Below, piece by piece: positions 8,936-16,575 of a stretch of DNA of 64,000 nucleotides. Both the position numbers and the translations under genes were made by a program. Numbering within the stretch: position 1 is the first letter of the stretch; each line of letters begins with the position of its first letter. This DNA is from Desulfatitalea sp. BRH_c12 (GTDB taxonomy: Bacteria > Desulfobacterota > Desulfobacteria > Desulfobacterales > Desulfosarcinaceae): the NCBI GenBank assembly GCA_000961655.1, contig LADR01000021.1:96744-160743 (forward strand), read 5' to 3'. The notes under the pieces were generated by a model, which did no database searches, was not told the origin of the DNA, and was given only the letters and a program-made list of their open reading frames with translations.

Positions 8936-9676
8936 ATGGAAGATAACCTAAACCATACCGGCGCTTCCACCTGGATGGGTCTGATTCAAAAGCTTCGCGG
9001 ATTGGGGCATGAGTTGCCCGCGCTGATTCTACTGTTGCTGGTCATCGGGTTTGTTTGGATTTTTATCGAACTTGCCGATGAAGTCATCGAAGGGGAAACC
9101 CTGCCCATCGATGAGGTTTTGATCCTGGCCATGCGCAATCCCCAGGACCTGAGCGACCCTGTGGGCGCCCGCTGGGTCGAAGAGATAGGCCGGGATTTCA
9201 CCGCCCTGGGCGGCACAGGGGTGCTGACCTTCATCACCTTTGTGGTAGTCGGCTATCTTCTGCTGCACCGCCGGTACCGCATCATGACCCTGGTGGTAAT
9301 CGCCGTCGGCGGCGGCATGCTGCTCAGCTTTCTGTTGAAGGGCGGGTTTGACCGGCCCCGTCCCGAGCTCGTCCCACACGGCTCGTATGTGTACACTTCA
9401 AGCTTTCCCAGCGGACACTCGATGATGTCGGCCGTCGTGTACCTGACATTGGGTGCATTGCTGGCGCGCATTCATCCGAAACGGCGCACCAAAGCTTACA
9501 TTATCACCATTGCCTTGATCACCACGCTGGCCGTGGGTGTCAGCCGGGTCTACATGGGGGTGCATTGGCCCTCCGATGTTCTGGGCGGCTGGACCCTGGG
9601 AGCCGCCTGGGCCCTGCTGTGCTGGCTGGTCGCGCGCTGGCTGCAGATGCGGGGCCAGGTGGGGGCAGAGGGCTGA
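8936..9676 (+). CDS. PAP2-family membrane phosphatase
   Basis: About 246 residues with several membrane segments (ALILLLLVIGFVWIFIEL; TFITFVVVGYLLL; VVIAVGGGMLLSFLLKGG; the C-terminal WALLCWLVARW). The three phosphatidic acid phosphatase type 2 motifs are in order: K-x6-RP as KGGFDRPRPE, PSGH as SSFPSGHSMMSA, and SR-x5-H-x3-D as SRVYMGVHWPSDVLGG. The histidines of PSGH and the SRxxxGxHxxxD motif are the catalytic residues. Such enzymes dephosphorylate lipid phosphates such as undecaprenyl pyrophosphate or phosphatidic acid. A TTG start 18 bases upstream is also possible, and I prefer the ATG. Confidence 0.88.
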   Translation: MEDNLNHTGASTWMGLIQKLRGLGHELPALILLLLVIGFVWIFIELADEVIEGETLPIDEVLILAMRNPQDLSDPVGARWVEEIGRDFTALGGTGVLTFITFVVVGYLLLHRRYRIMTLVVIAVGGGMLLSFLLKGGFDRPRPELVPHGSYVYTSSFPSGHSMMSAVVYLTLGALLARIHPKRRTKAYIITIALITTLAVGVSRVYMGVHWPSDVLGGWTLGAAWALLCWLVARWLQMRGQVGAEG

Positions 9677-9739
9677 GGCGGCTATGTCGACGACTGGCTT
9701 ACTCTGTAGCGTTCAATTAGGTTTGAGATTACCACTGGA

Positions 9740-9767
9740 TATCACAGGTTCGGGGTAACCTGTGATA
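9740..9767. promoter_or_regulatory. Perfect 11-bp inverted repeat
   Basis: TATCACAGGTT and its exact complement AACCTGTGATA are separated by six bases. There is no T run on either side, so it is not a standard intrinsic terminator. It sits between the ends of two convergent genes (PAP2 and the propeller lipoprotein). It may act as a bidirectional stop or a protein-binding site. Confidence 0.4.
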
Positions 9768-9968
9768 GGAGAATAAAAACGCAAATTCAAGGCCCGCCTT
9801 TTAATAACCGATTCTGCTGGACTGGTTGGTCCGATAATCGACCTAATCACAGGCAGAGTTTAGATTTAGGTTGGGGTGCCGGCGATCTGCAGAGCCGAAA
9901 GTCTATGGCATCAACCCGTGCAGCCCGTAGGCACCCCTTATCTCGTCCGCGTCCTAAGCCCTGTTGGG

Positions 9969-11870
9969 TTACTGGAAGCTCAATTCACCGTCGAAGCTAC
10001 GGATCAGAAAGGTGCTCGGCTCCACGCACTGCAACTCGACCGTGGCCCATTGAGAACCGATGAGCGCCCCTGATGTGCCGGACGAGGTGCCGAGCCGAGA
10101 GGCGTATACGAGCCCGCCGTAAATCCCGGCATAGCGCTTTTGACCATCCGCCGAACAGGCAACAGCCTGCCAATTGCCTATTCCGGCAGAAGTCTGCTGC
10201 ATCCAGCTCACGCCCGAATCGTTAGAGAAATAGATATGGCCGCCATAGCCGGCCGCGAGCAACTTCTTGCCGTCCAACGAGGATGCAAGGTTGCGCCAGT
10301 TTCCTGCTATCCGTGGCGTCCAGGTCGCCCCGGAGTCGTTTGATGTAAATATGTATCCGTTGTTCAATCGCGCCGCCACTAGTTTGGTCCCGTCCGCTGA
10401 AGAGGAGACTGCTTGCCAATCGCCACCGCCTTGTCGCTGAACCCAGGTCGCACCCGAATTGCCGCTTATGAAAATACCGATCCCATAGTATGCTGCTACC
10501 AGTTTCGTGCCATCCGCTGATGAGGCAACCGAAGCCCAGTTTCCGCCCATACGTGGTATCCAACTCGCCCCGGAATCCGTGGATGTGAATATCGGGCCAC
10601 CTGCTTGGGCCGCAACAAGCTTAGTGCCGTCGGCTGAGGATGCGAGTGACGTCCAGGGCCCGCTACCGAATCGTTGCGACCAATTTACGCCTGAATCCGT
10701 GGAAGTGAATATGCCTCCCGACTGGGCCGCCACCAATTTGGTGCCATCTGCTGAAGAAGCGACCGCTGCCCAGGGAGCTGGGAAAAACCGTTGAGTCCAG
10801 GTAGTCCCCGAATCGGTCGAGGTAAAAATATAGCCGCCATACTGAACAGCCACCAGCTTTTTGCCGTCTGCCGAGGCGGCGATTGAACGCCAGTTTCCTA
10901 CCGGACTGCCTGTCAGGTCCCAATCACGCTGAGCCGACATCCCGAGGATGGATTGGTCTTCGTTTTGCCCTATCTTCCAACCACCACCTCCGCTGCCGAT
11001 GATCTCGATTACATCACCCACCTGCGGGGAACTGGGCAAAGTAATTGTAACCTGGGCTGGGTTGCTGGCAATGTAGCCGGTATTGGCACTTGCCTGCTGA
11101 GTCGTGCCAGTGACTTCCACCCACTCGATCCCCGATGGCGTGCCGTTGCAGATATAGGCGCTGGAAGTCACCTCATCCGGATCGAGTACCTTGTCGCCAT
11201 TGATATCCAGGCCCGACTCAACCAGCTGACCACCGTCTACGCAGTTTGACCCAGCCTCCTCAGGGGTGATCACCAGCAGAGTGGTCAAGCCGTCGATCCC
11301 ATTGGTGCCGTCGATCCCGTCGATCCCGTCTGTCCCGTCGATCCCGTCGATCCCGTCTGTCCCGTCTGTCCCGTCTGTCCCATTGGTCCCGTCTGTCCCA
11401 TTGGTACCGTCGGTGCCGTCCAGACCATTGCACAGGTAACTGGTCTGGGTGACTTCATCCGGATCAAGGACGCCTTCGTTGCTGGTGTCCAGACCGCTTT
11501 CAACCTTGTAGCCGCCTGCCGGGCAATTGACCCCGGCAGCCTCGGCGGTGACGGAAACCAGCGCATTCAGCCCATTGGTGCCTCTTTGACCATCAGTGCC
11601 ATTCAAACCATTGCAAACATATTGAACCGCATCTACCTCCTCGGGATCGAGGTTCCCGTTCAAATTCTCGTCAATTCCGCTCTCGACGCTGATCCCGCCA
11701 TTCTGACAGGTTCCACCGGGCAGGACCAAGGAGGTGGCAACGCTCACGGAACCGGCCGGTGTAGTCAACGACGAATCTGATCCACCGTCGCCACCACCAC
11801 CTCCTCCACAGGAGGTTAAAGTCAGAACTGCTAAAACTACAACTCCCATACAAACCAGTAGGTGCTTCAT
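9969..11870 (-). CDS. Lipoprotein with EF-like modules, collagen-like tract and seven-bladed propeller
   Basis: The 633-residue product begins with a lipoprotein signal (MKHLLVCMGVVVLAVLTLTS followed by the lipobox Cys and a Gly run). Three cysteine-paired modules of about 40 residues follow, of the form C-x-x-GG-x-x-V-E-S-G-x-D ... G-x-L-D-P-x-E-V ... Y-x-CNG. Between the second and third is a Gly-Thr/Ile-Asp triplet tract (GTDGTNGTDG, GIDGIDGTDG). After residue ~290 come seven repeats of about 40 residues like W-x-x-VASSADGTKLVAA ... IFTSTDSGxxW, resembling BNR/sialidase-type propeller blades, hence a predicted seven-bladed beta-propeller. It is probably anchored on the outer surface. No enzyme activity can be assigned. 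Confidence 0.8.
   Translation of the reverse strand: MKHLLVCMGVVVLAVLTLTSCGGGGGGDGGSDSSLTTPAGSVSVATSLVLPGGTCQNGGISVESGIDENLNGNLDPEEVDAVQYVCNGLNGTDGQRGTNGLNALVSVTAEAAGVNCPAGGYKVESGLDTSNEGVLDPDEVTQTSYLCNGLDGTDGTNGTDGTNGTDGTDGTDGIDGIDGTDGIDGIDGTNGIDGLTTLLVITPEEAGSNCVDGGQLVESGLDINGDKVLDPDEVTSSAYICNGTPSGIEWVEVTGTTQQASANTGYIASNPAQVTITLPSSPQVGDVIEIIGSGGGGWKIGQNEDQSILGMSAQRDWDLTGSPVGNWRSIAASADGKKLVAVQYGGYIFTSTDSGTTWTQRFFPAPWAAVASSADGTKLVAAQSGGIFTSTDSGVNWSQRFGSGPWTSLASSADGTKLVAAQAGGPIFTSTDSGASWIPRMGGNWASVASSADGTKLVAAYYGIGIFISGNSGATWVQRQGGGDWQAVSSSADGTKLVAARLNNGYIFTSNDSGATWTPRIAGNWRNLASSLDGKKLLAAGYGGHIYFSNDSGVSWMQQTSAGIGNWQAVACSADGQKRYAGIYGGLVYASRLGTSSGTSGALIGSQWATVELQCVEPSTFLIRSFDGELSFQ
11289..11420. 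repeat. 9-bp tandem repeat coding for Gly-X-Asp triplets
   Basis: Units such as GTCGATCCC and GTCTGTCCC, with variants CATTGGTCC/CATTGGTAC, follow one another on the plus strand. On the coding minus strand they give the Gly-Thr-Asp, Gly-Ile-Asp and Gly-Thr-Asn triplets of the lipoprotein. Such tracts change length by slippage without breaking the frame. Confidence 0.8.
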
Positions 11871-12351
11871 TCCCCTTTTCCTTTCCGATGTAAAAGTCGC
11901 GCCGCCTGAATGTCATATCGAAATAGATGCAATCCATACACGGGGAGTTACGGTAAAAAGACTATTTAGCTAAAGTCGTCCAAGCGTCAACTTTGGCCAT
12001 TACGTTGTCGACCGCTTGTCATCCGACTGAAATTTGGATGAGTATTCAACGGATTGAAGATCGGGTGTAGCTCCAGGCGACAATCAAGTCATTGCCTATC
12101 TTGTACAACATTCGATAAGGCACTTTTTGCTGCACCAAAGAAAAATTGATCAGGGATATAAGAGATTAGATATTCACTGGAGCCAAGTGCATAACCATAA
12201 CGCAAATTCAAAACCAGCCTTCTAACTGCCTATTTCGCTGAAATGGTTCATACATAGTGTGGGAAAAAATCCGCTCACGAGTTGACGGAGGCGGTTGCGG
12301 CTGTATTTTGTCAAGAATCGAAACCCGTTGAGTCCTTTTCGGAGGTCGCTA
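11871..12351. other. Intergenic region between divergent genes
   Basis: It holds the upstream regions of the lipoprotein (minus) and of the flavocytochrome b2-like gene (plus). On the minus strand, a short stretch ending near 12046 reads VPYRMLYKIGNDLIVAWSYT, which faintly recalls the C-terminal strand of RelE/ParE toxins, but no upstream part is found. A copy of a dispersed repeat lies at 12175-12196. No clear promoter could be chosen. Confidence 0.35.
12175..12196 (+). repeat. Dispersed repeat related to CACTTGAGCGAAGTGCATAACC
   Basis: CACTGGAGCCAAGTGCATAA and following CC match, with two changes, the motif at 55286-55307. Related inverted copies bound the element at 29460-29604. The core CACTT-N5-AAGTG can form a hairpin. 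Confidence 0.5.
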
Positions 12352-13749
12352 ATGTCCGATCCGATACCCTTCAAAATCGTTGCCCGCCACAATCGTCCCG
12401 GCGATGCTTGGATTGTTATCAACGAGAACGTTTACGACATCAGCACTTTTCCGCATCCCGGCGGGCTCGAGGTGCTCGAACCTTACCTCGGCCGGGACGC
12501 AACTGCTGCGTTTTTCGCACAGCACAACCTCGATATGCTCGCGATTGTGGAGAAGAATCTTGTCGGCGTCATAGATCAGGAAGATGAGGAATGGAAACAG
12601 GAGCGCCAAGCGGCAAAAAATCGCGCGACCGACAGCGGCCTTTCGGCGCGGCGCGCAAAGCTTGCGCCGATTTCCCACATCCTCAACACGCGAGATATGG
12701 CGCAGGCCGCGGAATCGGTCATGGACCCGGCCGGATGGGCCTATTACGCCTCAGCGGCGGACGATGAGGTGACTCTTCGCGAGAACGAGGCAGCGCTTGG
12801 CAGGTTGTGGCTGCGGCCCCGCGTGCTCGTGGATGTCTCGCAAGTCGACACCTCCGCCAAACTCCTCGGTGTCCCAAGTTCCTTTCCCCTCTATGTGACG
12901 GCCACCGCGCTCGCGAAACTCGCCGACCCGCAAGGAGAAGTCGCTATTACACGGGCATGCGCCAAGGCGAATGTCCCGTACATGTGTCCGACGCTCTCCT
13001 CGTGTTCGCTTGAAGAGATGACATCGGCCCGTGCACCCGGCCAGACGCAGTGGTTTCAGCTCTACGTCAACAAAGATCGCGCTGTCGCAAAGGACCTGTT
13101 GCAACGGGCCGAGGCAGGTGGCTGCAAAGCGGTGTTTGTTACCGTTGACGCACCCCAGCTCGGTCGGCGCGAACGGGACATGCGTTTCAAGGCGCCACAG
13201 AAAAGCTCTGTGCAGGAAGGGGATACGCAGGTCGATACCTCCCGGGGAACCTCCAACGCACTCTCTTCTTTTATTGATCCCTCACTTTCGTGGTCAGACA
13301 TCGAATGGATTGCGGGTGTCACAAGGCTTCCCGTCTGCCTTAAAGGCATACAATCGGGGAAGGATGCCGTGCTCGCGGCCCAAAATGGAGCGAAAGCCAT
13401 TGTGGTGTCGAACCACGGGGGGCGGCAGCTCGACTATGCGCGAAGCGGTGTCGAAGTGCTTATCGAAGTGATGGCCGCGTTGCGGGAGGCCGGCCTCGAC
13501 CGGCAGATCACCGTCTTTGTCGACGGCGGCATCCGCCGTGGCACCGACATCTTCAAATGCCTTGCACTCGGCGCAGATGGCGTCGGCATCGGCCGGCCTG
13601 TGCTGCACGGCCTTGCCGCCTATGGCGAAGCCGGCGTCGTCAAAACAATTACCATGCTTCGTGACGAGTTTGCGACGTGCCTCATGATGATGGGGTGCCC
13701 CACCGTCGCCGACATAAAAGAAGAGATGGTGGTTACCTCGAAGCTGTAG
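12352..13749 (+). CDS. Flavocytochrome b2-like FMN-dependent 2-hydroxyacid dehydrogenase
   Basis: The start ATG at 12352 follows GGAGG (12341-12345), giving 465 residues. Residues ~1-85 are a cytochrome b5-like domain with the heme motif FPHPGGLEVL and the second heme histidine in AAFFAQHN. The rest is an FMN-binding alpha-hydroxyacid oxidase/dehydrogenase barrel matching yeast L-lactate dehydrogenase (cytochrome b2): WAYYASAADDEVTLRENEAA, YVTATALAKL, QLYVNKDR, FVTVDAPQLGRRERDM, LKGIQ, SNHGGRQLDYARSG and VDGGIRRGTD. The catalytic residues known in b2 (Tyr of WAYY, Tyr of QLYV, Asp of VDAP, Lys of LKG, His and Arg of SNHGGR) all appear present. It probably oxidises L-lactate or another 2-hydroxyacid and passes electrons through heme b. 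No signal peptide is visible. Confidence 0.9.
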   Translation: MSDPIPFKIVARHNRPGDAWIVINENVYDISTFPHPGGLEVLEPYLGRDATAAFFAQHNLDMLAIVEKNLVGVIDQEDEEWKQERQAAKNRATDSGLSARRAKLAPISHILNTRDMAQAAESVMDPAGWAYYASAADDEVTLRENEAALGRLWLRPRVLVDVSQVDTSAKLLGVPSSFPLYVTATALAKLADPQGEVAITRACAKANVPYMCPTLSSCSLEEMTSARAPGQTQWFQLYVNKDRAVAKDLLQRAEAGGCKAVFVTVDAPQLGRRERDMRFKAPQKSSVQEGDTQVDTSRGTSNALSSFIDPSLSWSDIEWIAGVTRLPVCLKGIQSGKDAVLAAQNGAKAIVVSNHGGRQLDYARSGVEVLIEVMAALREAGLDRQITVFVDGGIRRGTDIFKCLALGADGVGIGRPVLHGLAAYGEAGVVKTITMLRDEFATCLMMMGCPTVADIKEEMVVTSKL

Positions 13750-13997
13750 GACCGACAAACCCATAGAAAGCAACGCCCAACCACCAGAAAGCCAGCCAGG
13801 CTTTCTCGCACGCCGCCTGAGGGAATTCGCCTATATTTTGCCGCTGACGCACCAGCCTGATTCCCTCCGATACCCTTATTTTTTTCGATCTGTCGAAAAC
13901 AGGCTCTGCCAAACGTCACATAGTTAAAGCGAAATCCGGGTGGCTTGCCCAGCCAGAGATATCCAAGGCACACGCCTGAACCAAAGGAGAACGTCCG

Positions 13998-14411
13998 ATG
14001 CGATACATGATCATTGTCAAAGCAACCAAAGATTCCGAATCCGGATCCCTGCCGGAGGAGAAACTCATTGCGGCCATGGCGGCCTACCACGAGGAGCTGT
14101 CCAAAGCCGGCATGCTGCTGGATGCCTCGGGGCTCCGGCCCAGCTCGGAAGGCTGGCGCATCCGGTACTCTGGAGAAAAGCGCAGTTTCGTCGATGGACC
14201 TTTCGCCGAAACCAAGGAGCTGATCGCCGGCTACACCCTCATCGAAGCCGATTCCAAGCAGGAAGCGCTCGAATGGACCCGGCGTTTCCCCAACCCTGCC
14301 ATGGACGGCGGGGATGGCGAAATTGAAGTGCGGCGCTTGATGGAACTGGATGAGTTCAGCCCCAGCGAAGCGGTGGAACGCTTTCGCAAGATGATGAAAA
14401 CGTCTGAATAA
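13998..14411 (+). CDS. YciI/DGPF-family protein
   Basis: The 137-residue protein has the YCII-related (DGPF) fold signature: MRYMIIVKATKDSE at the N-terminus, then SFVDGPFAETKELIAGYTLI in the middle and a C-terminal EALEWTRRFP with E-V-R-R-L. Such proteins are small ferredoxin-like-fold dimers, often found with ECF sigma factors, and mostly of unknown function. The ATG is preceded by AAAGGAG. No sigma-factor gene is adjacent. A hairpin terminator follows at 14447-14482. Confidence 0.85.
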   Translation: MRYMIIVKATKDSESGSLPEEKLIAAMAAYHEELSKAGMLLDASGLRPSSEGWRIRYSGEKRSFVDGPFAETKELIAGYTLIEADSKQEALEWTRRFPNPAMDGGDGEIEVRRLMELDEFSPSEAVERFRKMMKTSE

Positions 14412-14446
14412 ATCGTCGAATGGGGGATGCAGAACGGCAAGTCGCC

Positions 14447-14482
14447 AGCGGCGCGCTGCCTTCGGGCAGAGCGCCGCTCTTT
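14447..14482. terminator. Intrinsic terminator hairpin with TTCG loop
   Basis: AGCGGCGC-G-CTGCC pairs with GGCAG-A-GCGCCGCT around a TTCG tetraloop and is followed by CTTT. It sits between convergent genes (YciI-like, plus; badI, minus) and may serve both. Confidence 0.7.
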
Positions 14483-14500
14483 AAAAACCGCAACAAATTA

Positions 14501-15295
14501 TTATTTCCGGTACTTGGCATAATCCGGTTTACGTTTTTCCATGAAAGCATTCTTGCCTTCAACCGACTCGTCGGTGCCGTAAAACATGCTCAGGCCGCCA
14601 ACGCCCAGATGGGTGATTCCTGCGACACCGTCTGTTTCCGCGTGAAAAGCGTACTTGAGCATTTTGAGGGCCGTGGGGCTTTTTTCCAGCAGGTCCGCAC
14701 ACCATTTATCGACCTCTTCGTCAAGCTGTTCGTAGGGCACCACGGCATTGACCAAACCCATATCGAGCGCCTCTTTGGCCGTGTACAGCCGGCACATGTA
14801 CCAGATCTCCTTTGCCTTTTTCAGCCCCACACACCGGACCAGATCTCCGGTGCCGTAACCGGGGTCGAAACTGCCGACTTTGGGCCCGGCCTGGCCCATC
14901 TTGGCCGTTTCAGCCGCGATGGAGAGGTCGCAAACCACCTGGAAGACGTGTCCGCCGCCGATGGCAAATCCGTTCACCCTGGCAATGACCGGCTTGGGGA
15001 TGGTCCGGATCAGGCTGGAAATGGTTTGCCAGCCGACTTCCACCGGCAATGCCGCTAGGGTGCCCGCATAGCCGCTCTTGTCCCGGATGGACTGATCGCC
15101 GCCGGTGCAAAAGGCCTTTTCGCCGGCACCGGTAAACACCACCACGCCTACGGTGTTGTCCACCCATGCATCCGTGAAAGCCTGACTCAGCTCGAGGAGT
15201 GTCAGGGAAGTGCAGGCGTTGTATTTCTGGGGTCGGTTGATCATGATCTTGGCCACGCCGTCATTTTTTTCATAAATGATTTCTTCGAAATTCAT
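14501..15295 (-). CDS. badI: 2-Ketocyclohexanecarboxyl-CoA hydrolase (BadI-like)
   Basis: A crotonase-superfamily protein of 264 residues starting at MNFEEIIYEK behind GGAGGGCAAC. It matches BadI of Rhodopseudomonas palustris more specifically than MenB: INRPQKYNAC, GAGEKAFCTGGDQS, KPVIARVNGFAIGGGHV, GPKVGSFDPGYGTGDLV, KKAKEIWYMCRLYTAKEA and the C-terminal EKRKPDYAKY. BadI hydrolytically opens the ring of 2-ketocyclohexanecarboxyl-CoA to pimeloyl-CoA. The companion genes for CoA activation, dehydrogenation and BadH directly upstream in the same orientation support this. A naphthoyl-CoA synthase role (MenB) is less likely because no menaquinone genes are near. Confidence 0.85.
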   Translation of the reverse strand: MNFEEIIYEKNDGVAKIMINRPQKYNACTSLTLLELSQAFTDAWVDNTVGVVVFTGAGEKAFCTGGDQSIRDKSGYAGTLAALPVEVGWQTISSLIRTIPKPVIARVNGFAIGGGHVFQVVCDLSIAAETAKMGQAGPKVGSFDPGYGTGDLVRCVGLKKAKEIWYMCRLYTAKEALDMGLVNAVVPYEQLDEEVDKWCADLLEKSPTALKMLKYAFHAETDGVAGITHLGVGGLSMFYGTDESVEGKNAFMEKRKPDYAKYRK

Positions 15296-15355
15296 GTTGC
15301 CCTCCTTGTCGAACCGCAGTGGTCCGGATTTTTCGATTGGCGCCAAACGCCCGGG

Positions 15356-16516
15356 CTATCGATAATTGTAGGGAAGAAATTCCCGGCCCATCAATTCACG
15401 CTGCACCACCAGCTTGGAAACCTGCGAGGTGCCATCCGCGATTTCGATGGCGAGCACATCTCTCAGGCGCTGCTCGAGGGGATATTCCCTGGTATACCCA
15501 TAATGCCCATGCAGCGTGATGCAGTCCCGGATGGCGTTGGTTGAAAACCGCGGGGCCATCCATTTGACCATGCCGGCCTCCTTGGTGCTCGATTGTCCCT
15601 GATCGCGCAGCCATAATGCTTTGTAACAAAGCAGCCGCACCGCTTCCAGGAGGCTGAAGTGCTCGATGATCGGGAAAGATACCCCTTCGAAAGAGGCCAG
15701 GGGGCGTCCGAAGGCGATACGCCCCTTGACATGCTCCATGGTTTCCTGCAGCGATACGAGGGCCGGCGCAATGGCTTCCAGACAAAGGAAAATGCGGCTG
15801 ATGTCAAATCCGCGCATGGCCAGCCGAAACCCCTTGCCCTCCTCGCCGATCCGATAACTTTCCGGTATCTCCACATTTTGCAAGAACAGCGAGCCCCGGA
15901 CGATGGCATTGCATCCAAGATCTTCGTAGGCTTGCATAGACACGCCGGGAAGCTTACAGGGCACGACGAAACAGCTGACCCCCCTGGCATCATTGCCGGG
16001 CGTGGTCCGGGCAAACACCAGCGCAAAATCGGCATCCATAATCGCCGTGATGCCGGATTTCTCCCCGTTTAGAACATAGGCGTCGCCTTTTTTATCCGCG
16101 CTGGCCTGAAGAGCGCCGGCGTCTGTCCCGCTTCCCGGTTCGGTCAAACAGAAAGCGCAAATCTGCTCACCGGCCAGAAAGGGGTCGAGAAACTTCTTTT
16201 GCACTTCCGTACTTCCTTGTTCCAGAAGGCCGGCGCACAGGTGTCCGGCCACCTGGGTCGACATGGGAAGACTGCAATCTCCCCGGGAAAGCTCTTCGCA
16301 CACAATTCCCTCGGTGAGGTAGGACTCGCCAAGCCCCCCCAATTCCTGGCTGACGGATACGCCGATATAGCCGAGTTCACCCATCTTCTTGACCAGTTCG
16401 CGGGGATATTTTCTTTCCCTGTCCCACTGGCTGTACCTTGGCGCAAGTTCTTCCTGGGCAAAGCGCCGGACTTCTTTTTGAATCAATTTTTGCTCTTTGC
16501 TGAAATCAAAATCCAT
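15356..16516 (-). CDS. aliB: Acyl-CoA dehydrogenase, probably cyclohexanecarboxyl-CoA dehydrogenase
   Basis: The 386-residue flavoprotein has the acyl-CoA dehydrogenase domains in order: N-terminal helices (FSKEQKLIQKEVRRFAQEEL), the middle strand region with FCLTEPGSGTDAGAL, and a C-terminal helical domain with GRIAFGRPLASFEG and LHGHYGYTREYPLEQRLRDV. Near the C-terminus the usual Y-E-G-T of short-chain dehydrogenases reads IADGTSQV, so the canonical catalytic Glu is Asp or moved. Some dehydrogenases acting on cyclic acyl-CoAs are known to use a different base. From its place between the ligase and badI genes I infer oxidation of cyclohexanecarboxyl-CoA to the 1-ene, passing electrons to ETF. 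The symbol rests on context. Confidence 0.75.
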   Translation of the reverse strand: MDFDFSKEQKLIQKEVRRFAQEELAPRYSQWDRERKYPRELVKKMGELGYIGVSVSQELGGLGESYLTEGIVCEELSRGDCSLPMSTQVAGHLCAGLLEQGSTEVQKKFLDPFLAGEQICAFCLTEPGSGTDAGALQASADKKGDAYVLNGEKSGITAIMDADFALVFARTTPGNDARGVSCFVVPCKLPGVSMQAYEDLGCNAIVRGSLFLQNVEIPESYRIGEEGKGFRLAMRGFDISRIFLCLEAIAPALVSLQETMEHVKGRIAFGRPLASFEGVSFPIIEHFSLLEAVRLLCYKALWLRDQGQSSTKEAGMVKWMAPRFSTNAIRDCITLHGHYGYTREYPLEQRLRDVLAIEIADGTSQVSKLVVQRELMGREFLPYNYR

Positions 16517-16575
16517 GAAAGACCTCTCTATACCTGGTTGTCAGGCGTCTACACGTGTTTTATGCAACGATGACG

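Noticed and set aside
9740..9767. Inverted repeat as an intrinsic terminator
   Set aside because: The stem is perfect, but no T run follows on either strand, so it is listed only as an inverted repeat.
11289..11420. Short regular repeats that could suggest a CRISPR array
   Set aside because: The 9-bp units are contiguous, have no unique spacers and encode Gly-X-Asp triplets in frame.
11990..12140. Possible RelE/ParE toxin tail on the minus strand
   Set aside because: Only about 25 residues look toxin-like, with no start, no upstream part and no antitoxin gene.
14501..15295. Naphthoyl-CoA synthase (menB) assignment
   Set aside because: Sequence stretches and neighbours fit BadI of the cyclohexanecarboxylate pathway better, and no other men gene is present.
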